64,000 bases of DNA from Hungatella hathewayi (GTDB lineage Bacteria > Bacillota > Clostridia > Lachnospirales > Lachnospiraceae). Numbering within the stretch: position 1 is the first letter of the stretch; each line of letters begins with the position of its first letter. The translations under genes and the position numbers were made by a program. The DNA is taken from assembly GCA_025149285.1 (NCBI GenBank), contig CP102274.1:4738001-4802000 (forward strand). Reading direction: 5' to 3'. Positions 16,595 through 26,654 of this stretch are shown one piece after another. The notes below the pieces were generated by a model. The model saw only the letters and a program-made list of their open reading frames with translations. It searched no databases and was not told where the DNA came from.

Positions 16595-18277
16595 ATGCCA
16601 GTGAAATACGTATTTGTCACCGGTGGCGTCGTGTCCGGTCTTGGCAAAGGCATCACCGCAGCATCCCTTGGCCGCCTGTTAAAAGCACGCGGCTATCACG
16701 TCACCATGCAGAAATTCGATCCCTACATCAACATCGACCCCGGCACGATGAATCCGGTCCAGCACGGTGAGGTGTTTGTCACGGAGGATGGCGTGGAAAC
16801 GGACCTGGATTTAGGTCACTATGAACGGTTTATCGATGAAAATCTGACAAAAAATTCCAATGTCACCACCGGAAAGGTATACTGGACCGTTCTGACAAAG
16901 GAACGCCGCGGAGACTTCGGCGGAGGCACGGTTCAGGTGATCCCTCACATCACCGACGAAATCAAGAGCCGCTTTCACCGCAGCGGAGAACGGACTCTTC
17001 CGGATGGCGAACCGGCCTCATGGGGCGTGGGACAGAACAGCTCCGGCAAGGCGGGCTCCCCTGAATCGGATGACATGGAGATCGCCATCATCGAGGTCGG
17101 CGGCACCGTCGGTGACATCGAGAGCCAGCCGTTTTTGGAGGCAATCCGTCAGTTCCAGCACGATGTAGGCCGTGAAAACGCCATTTTGATCCACGTGACA
17201 TTAGTCCCTTATTTAAAAGTATCCGAAGAATTAAAGACAAAGCCCACCCAGGCCAGCGTCAAGGATTTGCAGGGTATGGGAATCCAGCCGGACATCATCG
17301 TCTGCCGTTCCGAGCTTCCCCTCGACGACGGAATCCGCAGCAAGATCGCCCAGTTCTGCAACGTTCCGAAAAATCACGTACTCCAGAATCTGGATGTAGA
17401 AGTGCTCTATGAGCTCCCATTAGTAATGGAACAGGAGCATCTGGCCGAGGTTGCCTGTGAAAGCCTTCGGATTCCATGTCCCGAACCAGATTTAACCGAA
17501 TGGAGCTCCATGATTGAAAGCTGGAAGCACCCGCAAAAGCAGGTAACGGTCGCTCTTGTCGGCAAGTACATCTCCTTACATGACGCCTATATCTCCGTTG
17601 TGGAAGCGCTGAAGCACGGCGGGGTGGCAAACCATGCCAGTGTATCGATCCGCTGGGTTGACTCTGAGACGGTAAACGACAGGAACGCCGCCGAAATCTT
17701 CGACGGTGTCAACGGCATCCTCGTACCCGGCGGTTTTGGAAGCAGAGGGATTGAAGGGAAAATCTCCGCAATCCGCTGGGCTCGCACCCACGGAATCCCG
17801 TTCCTCGGCCTGTGTCTCGGAATGCAGATGGCCATTGTGGAATTTGCCCGCGATGTCGTTGGTTACCGTGACGCCCACACCGCGGAACTGGATCCTGACA
17901 CCAGCCACCCGGTCATCCATCTGATGCCGGACCAGAACGACGTCGAGGATATCGGCGGAACCCTGCGTCTCGGTTCTTATCCCTGCATCCTGGACAAAAC
18001 CTCCAAAGCCTATGGGCTGTACGGACAGGAAACGATCCACGAACGTCACCGCCACCGCTATGAGGTCAACAACGATTACCGCCAGGCCTTGACGGAACAC
18101 GGTATGAAGCTGTCCGGCATCTCCCCGGACGGACGGATCGTCGAGATGATTGAGATTCCGGATCATCCCTGGTTCGTCGCCACACAGGCCCACCCGGAAT
18201 TTAAATCCAGGCCAAACCGCCCGCATCCGTTATTTTCAGGATTCATTGAAGCTGCTTTGAAGAATCAGGAAAAATAA
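16595..18277 (+). CDS. pyrG: CTP synthase, with an extra surface loop
   Basis: A 560-residue enzyme converting UTP, glutamine and ATP to CTP. The N-terminal amidoligase domain starts [17 protein letters not shown] (ATP-binding loop) and has DPGTMNP and the [11 protein letters not shown] motif. The C-terminal glutaminase domain has the nucleophile Cys407 in GLCLGMQ, with His533 and Glu535 in AHPEF. AGGAGG precedes the ATG. It is about 25 residues longer than usual because residues about 128-160 (rich in Ser, Gly, Pro) replace the short turn between the HITDEIK helix and the EIAIIEVGG strand. The catalytic residues are intact, so the enzyme should be active. It is followed by a small ORF rather than by the usual fba or rpoE neighbour. 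Confidence 0.97.
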   Translation: MPVKYVFVTGGVVSGLGKGITAASLGRLLKARGYHVTMQKFDPYINIDPGTMNPVQHGEVFVTEDGVETDLDLGHYERFIDENLTKNSNVTTGKVYWTVLTKERRGDFGGGTVQVIPHITDEIKSRFHRSGERTLPDGEPASWGVGQNSSGKAGSPESDDMEIAIIEVGGTVGDIESQPFLEAIRQFQHDVGRENAILIHVTLVPYLKVSEELKTKPTQASVKDLQGMGIQPDIIVCRSELPLDDGIRSKIAQFCNVPKNHVLQNLDVEVLYELPLVMEQEHLAEVACESLRIPCPEPDLTEWSSMIESWKHPQKQVTVALVGKYISLHDAYISVVEALKHGGVANHASVSIRWVDSETVNDRNAAEIFDGVNGILVPGGFGSRGIEGKISAIRWARTHGIPFLGLCLGMQMAIVEFARDVVGYRDAHTAELDPDTSHPVIHLMPDQNDVEDIGGTLRLGSYPCILDKTSKAYGLYGQETIHERHRHRYEVNNDYRQALTEHGMKLSGISPDGRIVEMIEIPDHPWFVATQAHPEFKSRPNRPHPLFSGFIEAALKNQEK

Positions 18278-18361
18278 ATTTTTCAGTGATCCTGCCGCCC
18301 GCATAAAATACGAATATTGGTTATACTATCAATATGATTAATTATGGGGGCAGACGGAATC

Positions 18362-18523
18362 GTGACTACAGATCAAGCAGTGATTCTTTTAAGGGCATAC
18401 GCCGCCTGTATGCTAAGTGAAAATTGCTCTGACTGTCCATATCAGGGAAAGTGTTCCGGCTGGACAGAGGAGCAGTTGCTCCAGGCATTGCATCATTTAA
18501 ATACAGAATCCACAGAAGAGTAA
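18362..18523 (+). CDS. Small four-cysteine protein (53 residues)
   Basis: A short frame 84 bases behind pyrG, starting GTG at 18362 (an in-frame ATG at 18344 would add six residues; a GGGGG tract lies about 11 bases before the GTG). The product begins VTTDQAVILLRAYAACMLSE and contains four cysteines at 16, 22, 25 and 31 (ENCSDCPYQGKC), a spacing suited to zinc or an iron-sulphur cluster, then a short amphipathic helix. A perfect 14-bp terminator follows 12 bases after the stop, which supports a real transcript. The function is unknown. It could also be read through from pyrG. Confidence 0.6.
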   Translation: MTTDQAVILLRAYAACMLSENCSDCPYQGKCSGWTEEQLLQALHHLNTESTEE

Positions 18524-18535
18524 AAAATTCAAAAT

Positions 18536-18580
18536 AACGGACAGGAAAAGCTGATACCCAGTTTTTCCTGTCCGTTTTCT
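18536..18580 (+). terminator. Terminator behind the four-cysteine ORF
   Basis: A perfect 14-bp stem (AACGGACAGGAAAA, 18536-18549, with 18563-18576) followed by TTCT. The A/T-rich flanks on both sides allow activity in both directions, so it may also end the convergent wall-hydrolase gene. Confidence 0.8.
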
Positions 18581-18638
18581 GCCCGATTTATGGAAGCCTC
18601 CTCCAGCCATGGCCACGTCTCCTCTGCGTCCTCTCCTG

Positions 18639-19691
18639 CTACGGGATCACTCTCCGTATGGTCACCGGCTGCCTGTAATTCCAGGCTGATATCTTAATGC
18701 CGCTTCTCCGGTTGGCCGCATGGACGATTTTTCCGCCTCCGATGTACATGGCGACATGATCGATGGTGCTGCCGCTGGCATAAAACAGTAAATCACCCGG
18801 CTGCATGGCTTTGGAAGAGACTGCCATCCCCTCCGCCGACTGTTCCCTGGAGGTTCTGTCTAAATGAATGCCGGCGGCGTGTTCCATGACATACTGCACG
18901 AAACCGGAACAGTCAGCTCCCGTATTGGGGTTTGTCCCTCCCCACCGGTAAGGATTGCCGACGAATCGCACGGCGTAGTTCACCACCTGCCGGCGAAGGG
19001 AATTCTCTGTTTTTTCCGCCTCCGGTATGGTATAGGCCACCACCGCATTGCCCGGCACACAGGCGTAACCCTCCTGTTCCCCGTAGCGGATCTTAATCCA
19101 GCCGCCTCCCGCTCTGGAGAGGTAATCATACGTCTCTCCCTCGTGAATCCGTCCCAGAATCTCAGAATCCGTATCCGGAGCGCTCCGGACCCTCAGGGTA
19201 TCCGTATTTACACGGAGCATGAGCTTCATATCGCAATAGGCCGATGCTCTGGCAGCCTGTCCCACGGCGAGATACTTACCCGAGACGTAACCGGTCACCT
19301 GGCCCGATCTTATCTTATACCAGCCATGTTCCATCCCCAGCACGCTGCATCCGGCATGGCTTTCCATCTTTCCAACAATCTCCGCGTCATTCTTTGGTTC
19401 TTTTCTGATGTTTAAGGAATCCTCCACCATGGCTACGCCAAGGTTCTTAAAAATATCACGAAAGGTTCCAAACACCACTTTTTCCTGCGTAAGAGCGGCA
19501 GGCGCCGCCTGACTTCCCTTTTCCTCCACAGACTTAAGATGCCTGTCCATGGCCGTCCCGAATCCCGCAACTGAGGTTCCGGACGTGTAGGAAGGTTCCG
19601 GCTTCGCCGCCTGTACATCTGCTGTCCCCAGGACCACGGCACTGCCGCAGGCCAGGCAAAAGCCCAGCATTTTCCATGCTTTGTCAGTCAT
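18639..19691 (-). CDS. Secreted SH3-domain NlpC/P60 peptidoglycan endopeptidase
   Basis: A 350-residue exported cell-wall hydrolase. A signal peptide (MTDKAWKMLGFCLACGSAVV, cleavage after VQA about residue 28) is followed by two bacterial SH3 domains (VEDSLNIRKEPKNDAEIVGK and LMLRVNTDTLRVRSAPD) that bind wall peptide. The C-terminal NlpC/P60 domain has the catalytic cysteine in GADCSGF (about residue 258) and histidines in DHVAMYIG and VHAANRR. It should cleave D-gamma-glutamyl-diamino acid bonds in stem peptides. The ATG at 19691 is preferred because GAAGGA is properly spaced; the ATG at 19700 is too close. It follows ribF by 46 bases without an evident terminator, so it may be co-transcribed. 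Confidence 0.92.
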   Translation of the reverse strand: MTDKAWKMLGFCLACGSAVVLGTADVQAAKPEPSYTSGTSVAGFGTAMDRHLKSVEEKGSQAAPAALTQEKVVFGTFRDIFKNLGVAMVEDSLNIRKEPKNDAEIVGKMESHAGCSVLGMEHGWYKIRSGQVTGYVSGKYLAVGQAARASAYCDMKLMLRVNTDTLRVRSAPDTDSEILGRIHEGETYDYLSRAGGGWIKIRYGEQEGYACVPGNAVVAYTIPEAEKTENSLRRQVVNYAVRFVGNPYRWGGTNPNTGADCSGFVQYVMEHAAGIHLDRTSREQSAEGMAVSSKAMQPGDLLFYASGSTIDHVAMYIGGGKIVHAANRRSGIKISAWNYRQPVTIRRVIP

Positions 19692-19737
19692 TATGCACAT
19701 TCCTTCGCAAGTTATTATTCTGTTTTGCTGTATCTGT

Positions 19738-20697
19738 TTATGATAAATGAGTAATCTGCTGATCCGACAGGTTCTTCAAATACGCCAGAGCATAATCCCT
19801 GTCTCTTCCTATCTGCGCCTTCAGCTGCTCAAGTCCGTCGAATTTCTTCTCCGGGCGTATAAAGCTAAGCAGCTGTACCTCTATATTCTTCCCATAAATA
19901 TCCTGGTCTATACCATATAGAAACGTCTCCGCTCCCACAGGGGATTCTCCGCTCACGGTCGGCTTCCTTCCGATGTTCGTCACTCCCCCGTAATAAGTAC
20001 CCTCTACATAGACCTTTGACACGTATACGCCAAACGCCGGCAGATGCTTTTCAGGCGGCGGCAGAATATTGGCAGTCGGAAATCCCAGGACGCTTCCCCC
20101 GATATGATTTCCATGCACTACCGTTCCGTGGATGGCATACGGCTCTCCGAGAAGCTCGTTCGCCTTCACGATATTTCCGGCATCCAGCTCTTCCCTCACA
20201 TAGGTACTGCTGATATCCCGGTTGTCGTCCCGTTCCTTGCGGATGACGATCAGCTCATACCCGTACTTCGCCTTCCACGCCTCGAGGCAGTCTGCATTGC
20301 CCGCCCCCTTATAGCCAAAAGAGCAGTCCGTTCCGACGACAATGACCCTGGCGTGCATACGCGAAACCAGGATGTCCCGCACAAAGTCCTCCGGCGCCAT
20401 ATGGGCCGTCTCCTCCGTAAACGGATACTCCACTAAATAGTCTATGCCGATTTTTTCCAGATTATTCCGTCTTTCTAAATTGGTGGTGATGACTGTCTGC
20501 TGTTTTCCCGCCACCAGGCTTCCCGGCGTCATGTCAAAAGTAAATACGGCCGTCTTGAGACCGCGCTCCGCCTTTACCTCCAGCATCTGCTTTAACAGCT
20601 TCTGATGCCCTCTGTGGCGTCCGTCAAACTTTCCGATGGTCACGACTGAGGGCTCCTGAATCTGAAAATCCGTTGTTTCGGTTATATATTCCATCAT
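19738..20697 (-). CDS. ribF: Bifunctional riboflavin kinase/FAD synthetase
   Basis: A 319-residue enzyme making FMN and then FAD. The N-terminal nucleotidyltransferase domain has VTIGKFDGRHRGHQKLL (the HxGH-type ATP site; here GRHRGH in place of the common GVHLGH) and GTDCSFGYKGAG. The C-terminal flavokinase domain has VVHGNHIGGSVLGFPTANI and GVTNIGRKPT. A GGAGGAAACAA site precedes the ATG, and the gene overlaps truB by 4 bases (ATGA). It is the last core gene of the rimP-infB-truB operon, its standard place in Firmicutes. No FMN riboswitch precedes it, so it is expected to be constitutive with the operon. Confidence 0.96.
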   Translation of the reverse strand: MMEYITETTDFQIQEPSVVTIGKFDGRHRGHQKLLKQMLEVKAERGLKTAVFTFDMTPGSLVAGKQQTVITTNLERRNNLEKIGIDYLVEYPFTEETAHMAPEDFVRDILVSRMHARVIVVGTDCSFGYKGAGNADCLEAWKAKYGYELIVIRKERDDNRDISSTYVREELDAGNIVKANELLGEPYAIHGTVVHGNHIGGSVLGFPTANILPPPEKHLPAFGVYVSKVYVEGTYYGGVTNIGRKPTVSGESPVGAETFLYGIDQDIYGKNIEVQLLSFIRPEKKFDGLEQLKAQIGRDRDYALAYLKNLSDQQITHLS

Positions 20698-21599
20698 TTG
20701 TTTCCTCCCAGAAAAACCTTCTGAGGCTTCAGTACATGTTTCTCTCTGTCCATGGCATAGATCCCGATAAAACGCCCCTGACTGTCGTAGACTCTGACTG
20801 GGCTGCCCTGCACAGGGAAGTCCCCTTCCGCCTGACTGCGGCGGAACGCATTGCCGTTATGGACCAGCCTGTCAAACTCTTCTTTCATCGTGAGAGCCGG
20901 ATAATCCTGAAACACTGCGTCGACAGAAAGAATGTGATCCGCAAGTCCGCCGCTGTCTCTCTGCCTTTCAATCTCGGATAGCGTCAGGCTGTCCTTCAAT
21001 TCAAACTGTCCGACTCTCGTCCTTAAGAGAGATTCCATACAGCCGCCGCAGCCCAGCTTTCGTCCGATATCATAACAGAGTGTGCGGATATAGGTTCCCT
21101 TCGTACAGGACACCGTCATGGTTACACGGGGCAGGGCGGTCTCCTCCACGCAGATATCCAGGATCTTCACCGGCCTCGCCTTCCGTTCCACTTCTTTCCC
21201 GGCGCGGGCCAGCTCATAGAGCTTCTTCCCGTCCACCTTCAACGCGGAGTACATGGGCGGTACCTGTTCATAATCGCCCTGAAAGCTTAAGACTGCCGCT
21301 CTCACCTCTTCCTCCGTCACGCTTACCGGATACTCAGCGAGCGTCACCCCTGTCGTGTCCTGTGTATCGGTCTCAAGACCCAGCAGCAGCACGGCGCGGT
21401 ACGTCTTCGTCCGGTCAGCCAGCATATCGCAGAGCTTTGTGCCGTTTCCAAGACAGACCGGGAGCACACCCTCCGCATTGGGGTCCAGCGTACCGGTATG
21501 TCCGATTTTTTTCTGTTTTAAAATACCTCTCATTTTCGCAACAACGTCATGAGAGGTATAGCCTTTTTCCTTGTATACATTGATGATACCGTCTGCCAT
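20694..21599 (-). CDS. truB: tRNA pseudouridine-55 synthase
   Basis: A 301-residue pseudouridine synthase acting on U55 in the T-loop of tRNA. The catalytic aspartate is Asp39 in GHTGTLDPNAEGVLPV, followed by the conserved KTYRAVLLLG strand and CTKGTYIRTLCYDIG near residue 180. A C-terminal PUA-like RNA-binding domain (RVYDSQGRFIGIYAM) ends the protein. Its length matches the family. It lies 2 bases after the DHH phosphoesterase gene and overlaps ribF by 4 bases, so translation is probably coupled through the operon. Confidence 0.97.
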   Translation of the reverse strand: MADGIINVYKEKGYTSHDVVAKMRGILKQKKIGHTGTLDPNAEGVLPVCLGNGTKLCDMLADRTKTYRAVLLLGLETDTQDTTGVTLAEYPVSVTEEEVRAAVLSFQGDYEQVPPMYSALKVDGKKLYELARAGKEVERKARPVKILDICVEETALPRVTMTVSCTKGTYIRTLCYDIGRKLGCGGCMESLLRTRVGQFELKDSLTLSEIERQRDSGGLADHILSVDAVFQDYPALTMKEEFDRLVHNGNAFRRSQAEGDFPVQGSPVRVYDSQGRFIGIYAMDREKHVLKPQKVFLGGNK

Positions 21600-21601
21600 C
21601 T

Positions 21602-22561
21602 TTAAGTATCTCCATTTATTTGTGCTGAAATCCGTGCGGATAAGTTGTTGACGACGTCGTGAACACTTCCGGCCATCGTACAGCCCGCCGCCTTCACATG
21701 GCCGCCGCCGCCGAAATACACGGCGATCTTACTCACATCCAGATCGTTGGTGGAACGCAGACTCACCTTGTATTCACGGCAGGCCGTCTCGTACATGAAA
21801 ATCGCGCACTCCACACCCTCCGTAATCCTCAGCTGATCGATAATTCCATCCATATCGGCGCTGGTCACGCCGTAGAACTCCATGTCCCTCTTGTGAATGA
21901 CGCTGAAGATACAGCGGCCATCCAGGAACGTAATACTCTCCAAAAGCGCACGCCCCAGAATCTGATTCTGGATGTACGTTTTCCGGTAAAAGCTGTTGTC
22001 GATGATATGGGGGAAATCGATTCCCTTCGCCATCATCTTTCCTGCTATTTCCATGGTCTTTGCAGAGGTACAGTCGTATTTAAACACACCGGTGTCATGG
22101 ATGATACCGGTGTAAATACACTCCGCCACCGCCTTGCTTATCTTCTCTTCATCCAGCAGACCGAAGAGAACCTCGCAGGTGGAGCTGGCCCCTGCCTCCA
22201 CGATATTCTGTCCCGCAAACCCTGTATTGGTCACATGATGGTCCACGCAGACACTCTTTTTGGCGCTGTTTAAGTACCGCACCGCCTCACCGAAGCGGAG
22301 CACGTCGCTGCAGTCTAAGCAGAGGCAGAGATCAAACTCCGCCTCCACTGAAAAGTCACTGCAGATACGGCCGATATTCTTTAAATAACCGAATTTTATG
22401 GAGGGTTCCTCTAAAAAGACGGTCACTCGGACATCAGGATAATGTTCTTCCAGGTAATTGTACGCTGCCAGACAGGATCCGATACAGTCCCCGTCGGGGC
22501 GAATATGGCCCATGATGGCCATCGTCTCAACACCCTCAAGCATGGTATCAAAAAAGCTCAT
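21602..22561 (-). CDS. nrnA: DHH-family phosphoesterase, NrnA type (nanoRNase/pAp phosphatase)
   Basis: A 319-residue two-domain phosphoesterase. Motifs of the DHH domain are visible: HIRPDGDCIGS (motif I), LCLDCSD (II), VCVDHHVTN (III, the DHH signature) and IYTGIIHDTG (IV). The DHHA1 substrate domain ends with VYFGGGGHVKAAG. NrnA degrades 2-5 nt RNAs to monomers and removes the 3' phosphate from pAp. AGGAGG precedes the ATG. The position between rbfA and truB is the same as in many Firmicutes, which supports the assignment. Confidence 0.93.
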   Translation of the reverse strand: MSFFDTMLEGVETMAIMGHIRPDGDCIGSCLAAYNYLEEHYPDVRVTVFLEEPSIKFGYLKNIGRICSDFSVEAEFDLCLCLDCSDVLRFGEAVRYLNSAKKSVCVDHHVTNTGFAGQNIVEAGASSTCEVLFGLLDEEKISKAVAECIYTGIIHDTGVFKYDCTSAKTMEIAGKMMAKGIDFPHIIDNSFYRKTYIQNQILGRALLESITFLDGRCIFSVIHKRDMEFYGVTSADMDGIIDQLRITEGVECAIFMYETACREYKVSLRSTNDLDVSKIAVYFGGGGHVKAAGCTMAGSVHDVVNNLSARISAQINGDT

Positions 22562-22572
22562 GGAAACACCTC

Positions 22573-22935
22573 CTACTCTTTGATATCTTTCGTTACCTCG
22601 TCAATCAGCTTCGACATATTTACCCCATATTCGATGGACTGGTCCAGAATAAATTTGATCTCCGGAGTATTCCGTAAATTTACTCTTCTGGCCAGCTCGC
22701 GGCGGATATAGCCCTCCGCGCTCTTTAATCCCTCGATGGTCGCCTTGCCGGCCTCCTCGTCGCCTAAAATACTGATATATGCCTTGCAGAATTTTAAGTC
22801 CGGAGTCACCGAGACGGCAACCACCGTCGTCATGGGGTGAATTCTGGGGTCCTTGATCTCCAGGCGGATAATCTCGCTCAGTTCTCTCTGAACCTCCATA
22901 TTGATTCTTGTATTCTTTATACTGTTTTTACGCAT
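22573..22935 (-). CDS. rbfA: 30S ribosome-binding factor
   Basis: A 120-residue KH-type protein that helps mature the 5' end of 16S rRNA and is needed for cold adaptation. It has the family N-terminus (INMEVQRELSEIIRLEIKDPRI), the THV-like core (TTVVAVSVTPDLKFCKAYISIL) and the C-terminal ARRVNLRNTPEIKFILDQSI helix-strand. AAAGGA precedes the ATG. It lies 61 bases after infB and 11 before nrnA, the standard operon slot. Confidence 0.97.
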   Translation of the reverse strand: MRKNSIKNTRINMEVQRELSEIIRLEIKDPRIHPMTTVVAVSVTPDLKFCKAYISILGDEEAGKATIEGLKSAEGYIRRELARRVNLRNTPEIKFILDQSIEYGVNMSKLIDEVTKDIKE

Positions 22936-22996
22936 GTTATTCCTTTCGTTTTGCCGCTCCGCCGTCCGGCGGGATTCCCCGGCTTCCGCTTAAGAC

Positions 22997-25900
22997 CTAG
23001 CGGGGAACCTCTACCATTGCGTATGCTTCAATCATGTCGTCTTCCTGGATGTCGTTAAACTTCTCAAATACAAGACCGCACTCGTAACCTGTCGCCACTT
23101 CCTTCACATCGTCCTTAAATCTCTTTAAGGATGCCAGCGGTCCCTCATAGATCTGCTCTCCGGCACGTGTAATACGTACGCTGCAGCCTCTCTGGAACTT
23201 GCCGTCCATGACGTAGGAACCTGCGATCGTACCAACGCCGGAAGCCTTGAAGGTCTGACGCACAATGGCGTGGCCGATGATCTGCTCTTCGAATACTGGA
23301 TCCAGCATGCCCTTCATGGCCGCTTCCACATCCTCGATTGCCTGATAGATTACCTTGTAAAGTCTCATATCCACTTTCTCGCGCTCCGCTATGGACTTCG
23401 CCGTCACATCCGGTCTTACGTTAAAGCCGATGATGATGGCGTTGGAAGCGGAAGCCAGAGATACGTCGGATTCGTTGATGGCGCCGACACCGCCGTGGAT
23501 TACTTTTACCATAACCTCTTCATTGGACAGCTTCACAAGACTCTGCTTCACTGCTTCCACAGAACCCTGTACGTCAGCTTTGACGATGATCGGCAGTTCC
23601 TTGATGTTGCCGGCCTTGATCTGGCTGAATAAGTCATCCAGTGATAACTTAGCTTTTGTATCTTCCAGTAATTTATTCTTGCCTTCAGAGATAAATGTCT
23701 CTGCGAAGTTTCTCGCTTCCTTCTCGTTCACAGTACCTACCAGAACTTCGCCTGCGTTTGGAACATCGTTAAGTCCAAGAATTTCCACCGGTGTGGATGG
23801 ACCGGCCTCTTTGACTCTGCGGCCCTTGTCATCCATCATGGCGCGGACTTTTCCGTAGCAGGAACCGGCAGCGACGGTATCTCCCACGTGGAGAACGCCC
23901 TTCTGCACCAGAACGGTGGCAACCGGGCCTTTTCCCTTGTCAAGCTCTGCCTCGATGATCAAACCTCTGGCATTTCTGTTCGGATTGGCTTTCAGTTCCT
24001 TCACCTCTGCGGTTAAAAGGATCATTTCCAGAAGCTCCGGAATTCCTTCCTTCGTATGCGCGGATACCGGTACGAATACCGTGCTGCCGCCCCAGTCCTC
24101 CGGAATCAGTTCGTATTCGGATAATTCCTGTTTTACTCTGTCGATGTTGGCACTCGGCTTATCGATCTTATTGATTGCCACAATGATCTCTACGCCTGCC
24201 GCCTTCGCATGGTTGATCGCCTCTACGGTCTGCGGCATCACGCCGTCGTCCGCCGCAACTACCAGGATTGCGATATCAGTAGACTGTGCGCCCCTCATAC
24301 GCATGGCCGTAAATGCCTCATGGCCCGGGGTGTCTAAGAAGGTGATTTTCTGTCCATTGATTTCCACCATGTAGGCACCGATATGCTGAGTGATGCCGCC
24401 GGCTTCTCTGGATGTCACATTGGTCTGACGAATCGCATCAAGAAGAGAGGTTTTACCGTGGTCTACGTGACCCATTACGCAGACTACCGGAGGTCTGGCG
24501 ACCATATCGGCCTCGTTCTCCTCTTCCTCTTTTAAGAGTTCTTCAATAACGTCTATCTTCACTTCTTTTTCGCAGAGAACTTCGTATTCCATGGCGATCT
24601 CTTCGGCCTGATCAAAATCAATCTCCTGATTCAGGGTTACGATCTTTCCCTGCAGGAACAGCTTCTTAACGATTGCTGAAGGCTGAAGCTTCATCTTCTC
24701 CGCTAATTCCTTGATTGTTAAAATCTCAGGAAGGACGATTGTCTTAACGACCTCTACCTTGGGTTCCTCGTGTACCGGCGGCTGGATCGGCGCTTTAAAC
24801 TTGCCGCCCTTACCCAGCTGCTTCTTTGCATCGTCATCCTTGTCTCTCTTATCAAATCTGTCGTTCTTATATGCGTTTTTATTGCCTCTGTTGCTCGTTG
24901 GCTTTGCCTGAATCGGCGTGTCAAAGGATTTTGCTCCGCCGTCTCTTCCTGCTCCCGGACGTCCTCCCGGTCCCTGCGGTCTGCCTCCGCGATTATCGCG
25001 GTTTCCCTGATAACCTCCCTGGCCCTGCGGCCTTCCGTCACGGTTTCCCTGATAGCCTCCCTGGCCCTGCGGTCTTCCGTCACGGTTTCCCTGATAGCCT
25101 CCCTGGCCCTGCGGTCTTCCGTCACGGTTTCCCTGGTAGCCCTGGCCCTGCGGTCTTCCGTCGCGGTTTCCCTGGTAACCCTGGCCCTGCGGTCTTCCGT
25201 CACGGTTTCCCTGATAGCCCTGGCCCTGCGGCCTTCCGTCGCGGTTTCCCTGGTAACCCTGGCCCTGCGGTCTTCCGTCACGGTTTCCCTGGTAGCCCTG
25301 GCCCTGCGGTCTTCCGTCACGGTTTCCCTGGTAGCCCTGGCCCTGCGGTCTTCCGTCGCGGTTTCCCTGATAGCCCTGGCCCTGCGGTCTTCCGTCACGG
25401 TTTCCCTGGTAGCCCTGGCCCTGCGGTCTTCCGTCGCGGTTTCCCTGGTAGCCCTGGCCCTGCGGTCTTCCGTCACGGTTTCCCTGATAGCCCTGGCCCT
25501 GCGGTCTTCCGTCGCGGTTTCCCTGGTAGCCCTGGCCCTGCGGTCTTCCGTCACGGTTCCCCTGGTAGCCCTGACCCTGCGGTCTTCCGTCGCGGTTCCC
25601 CTGGTAGCCCTGGCCCTGCGGTCTTCCGTCACGGTTTCCCTGATAGCCCTGGCTCTGCGGTCTTGCAGATGAATCCTGGCCGGTACGTGCGTCTGTCTGC
25701 GGAGGCTGAGCCTGCGGTGACGGACTAGCAGAAGCCGGCGCCTGAGGAGTCTGGCCCTGGCCCGGTAAAACCGGTGTCGTCTGGCTCTGCGCTGCCTGTG
25801 TCTGCTGCGGTTTTACCGCGTTGTCTGCTGCCTCACGCGGCTGGACACTCTGACCGGATACGGTGGTGTTTCCCGCGGTTCTCTGCTCATTGATGCCGCT

Positions 25901-26332
25901 CTGATTCTGCGGTCTTCCGTCACGGTTTCCCTGACTCTGCGGTCTTCCGTCGCGGCTTCCCTGGCCCTGCGGCCTTCCGTCGCGGCTTCCCTGACCCTGC
26001 GGTCTTCCATCGCGGTTTCCCTGACCCTGTGGACGCTGCGGCTTCATCTGCGCGTTCTGGGGACGGAAAACTGCTGCTATTTTCTTCTTGTGCGGCTCTC
26101 CCGAACCTTCTGTTTTAGCTGAATCTTCACCTGCCGGTTTTGCCGGGGCCGGTGCGTTCTGCCTTCCCTCGCTGCTTTTTGCAGCGCCGCCCATCGCTTT
26201 TCTGACGATAGACGCCTGGTCATCCGTTATATTGGATGAACTCTTTAAATTTATATCGTGCTTTTCCAGGATATCCAGTATCTCTTTACTGCTGTCTTTT
26301 CCCAGTTCTTTTGCCAGATCATATACTCTCAT
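22997..26332 (-). CDS. infB: Translation initiation factor IF-2 with a long repetitive N-terminus
   Basis: A 1111-residue GTPase that brings initiator tRNA to the 30S subunit. The start is ATG at 26332 ([11 protein letters not shown]), with GGAGG before it; it overlaps ylxQ by 14 bases. An IF-2N helix domain (1-50) is followed by about 450 residues of disordered, Gly/Gln/Arg/Asp-rich sequence: five short RDGRPQ repeats, then about 16 near-identical copies of [14 protein letters not shown] second IF-2N domain precedes the GTPase (G1 GHVDHGKT near residue 620, G3 DTPGHE, G4 NKID) and the C-terminal tRNA-binding domains. The conserved C-terminal half is normal. The array makes this protein much longer than Bacillus IF-2 (about 716 residues). 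Confidence 0.98.
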   Translation of the reverse strand: MRVYDLAKELGKDSSKEILDILEKHDINLKSSSNITDDQASIVRKAMGGAAKSSEGRQNAPAPAKPAGEDSAKTEGSGEPHKKKIAAVFRPQNAQMKPQRPQGQGNRDGRPQGQGSRDGRPQGQGSRDGRPQSQGNRDGRPQNQSGINEQRTAGNTTVSGQSVQPREAADNAVKPQQTQAAQSQTTPVLPGQGQTPQAPASASPSPQAQPPQTDARTGQDSSARPQSQGYQGNRDGRPQGQGYQGNRDGRPQGQGYQGNRDGRPQGQGYQGNRDGRPQGQGYQGNRDGRPQGQGYQGNRDGRPQGQGYQGNRDGRPQGQGYQGNRDGRPQGQGYQGNRDGRPQGQGYQGNRDGRPQGQGYQGNRDGRPQGQGYQGNRDGRPQGQGYQGNRDGRPQGQGYQGNRDGRPQGQGGYQGNRDGRPQGQGGYQGNRDGRPQGQGGYQGNRDNRGGRPQGPGGRPGAGRDGGAKSFDTPIQAKPTSNRGNKNAYKNDRFDKRDKDDDAKKQLGKGGKFKAPIQPPVHEEPKVEVVKTIVLPEILTIKELAEKMKLQPSAIVKKLFLQGKIVTLNQEIDFDQAEEIAMEYEVLCEKEVKIDVIEELLKEEEENEADMVARPPVVCVMGHVDHGKTSLLDAIRQTNVTSREAGGITQHIGAYMVEINGQKITFLDTPGHEAFTAMRMRGAQSTDIAILVVAADDGVMPQTVEAINHAKAAGVEIIVAINKIDKPSANIDRVKQELSEYELIPEDWGGSTVFVPVSAHTKEGIPELLEMILLTAEVKELKANPNRNARGLIIEAELDKGKGPVATVLVQKGVLHVGDTVAAGSCYGKVRAMMDDKGRRVKEAGPSTPVEILGLNDVPNAGEVLVGTVNEKEARNFAETFISEGKNKLLEDTKAKLSLDDLFSQIKAGNIKELPIIVKADVQGSVEAVKQSLVKLSNEEVMVKVIHGGVGAINESDVSLASASNAIIIGFNVRPDVTAKSIAEREKVDMRLYKVIYQAIEDVEAAMKGMLDPVFEEQIIGHAIVRQTFKASGVGTIAGSYVMDGKFQRGCSVRITRAGEQIYEGPLASLKRFKDDVKEVATGYECGLVFEKFNDIQEDDMIEAYAMVEVPR
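24990..25660 (-). repeat. 39/42-bp tandem repeat array inside infB
   Basis: About 16 tandem units, most of 39 bp and the three nearest the 3' end of the gene of 42 bp (one extra glycine codon), each coding [12 protein letters not shown](G)G. Units alternate at third codon positions (GAC/GGT versus GGC forms, seen as CCGTCACGG and CCGTCGCGG on the plus strand), so the DNA is less uniform than the protein. Because the unit is a multiple of three, all six frames stay open, and long spurious antisense frames result. Confidence 0.95.
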
Positions 26333-26654
26333 ACTTACTACCTCCATTTGTATTCAATAGTTTCACGACTGCTTTTGCGAACCCCGCGTCCATCATGACA
26401 AGGGAAGCTCTCATTTCCTTTCCCATCGCATGGCCGAGCTCGCTCTTTTTTCCGAAAAAGTAGATTGGAACTTTATAGTAAGTACACATATTGGTGAACA
26501 TCTTTCTGGTATTGTCAGAAGCCTCCTCCGACACGATCACCAGAAATGCCTTTCCACTCTTCACGGATTTCTCCGTCATGAATTCTCCGCTTGCAGTCTT
26601 CCCGGCCTTTGTAGCCAGACCAATCAGATTAAGAACTTTCTGTCTGTCATCCAA
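26319..26654 (-). CDS. ylxQ: L7Ae-family RNA-binding protein YlxQ
   Basis: A 111-residue L7Ae/L30e/Gadd45-fold protein, thought to bind kink-turn RNA. The family core is visible: [20 protein letters not shown], then [14 protein letters not shown] and [20 protein letters not shown]. The start is a TTG at 26654 overlapping the ylxR stop, with AAGGAG 10 bases before it; the longer frame further upstream runs through ylxR in another phase and is not used. It lies between ylxR and infB as in other Firmicutes and overlaps infB by 14 bases. Confidence 0.88.
   Translation of the reverse strand: MDDRQKVLNLIGLATKAGKTASGEFMTEKSVKSGKAFLVIVSEEASDNTRKMFTNMCTYYKVPIYFFGKKSELGHAMGKEMRASLVMMDAGFAKAVVKLLNTNGGSKYESI

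Noticed and set aside
24770-25728. Three long open frames on either strand (about 290-300 residues) across the infB repeats
   Set aside because: They arise because the repeat unit is a multiple of three, so no frame meets a stop; compositions are unnatural (Ser/Leu/Arg or Pro/Gly/Phe runs) and they lack start sites.
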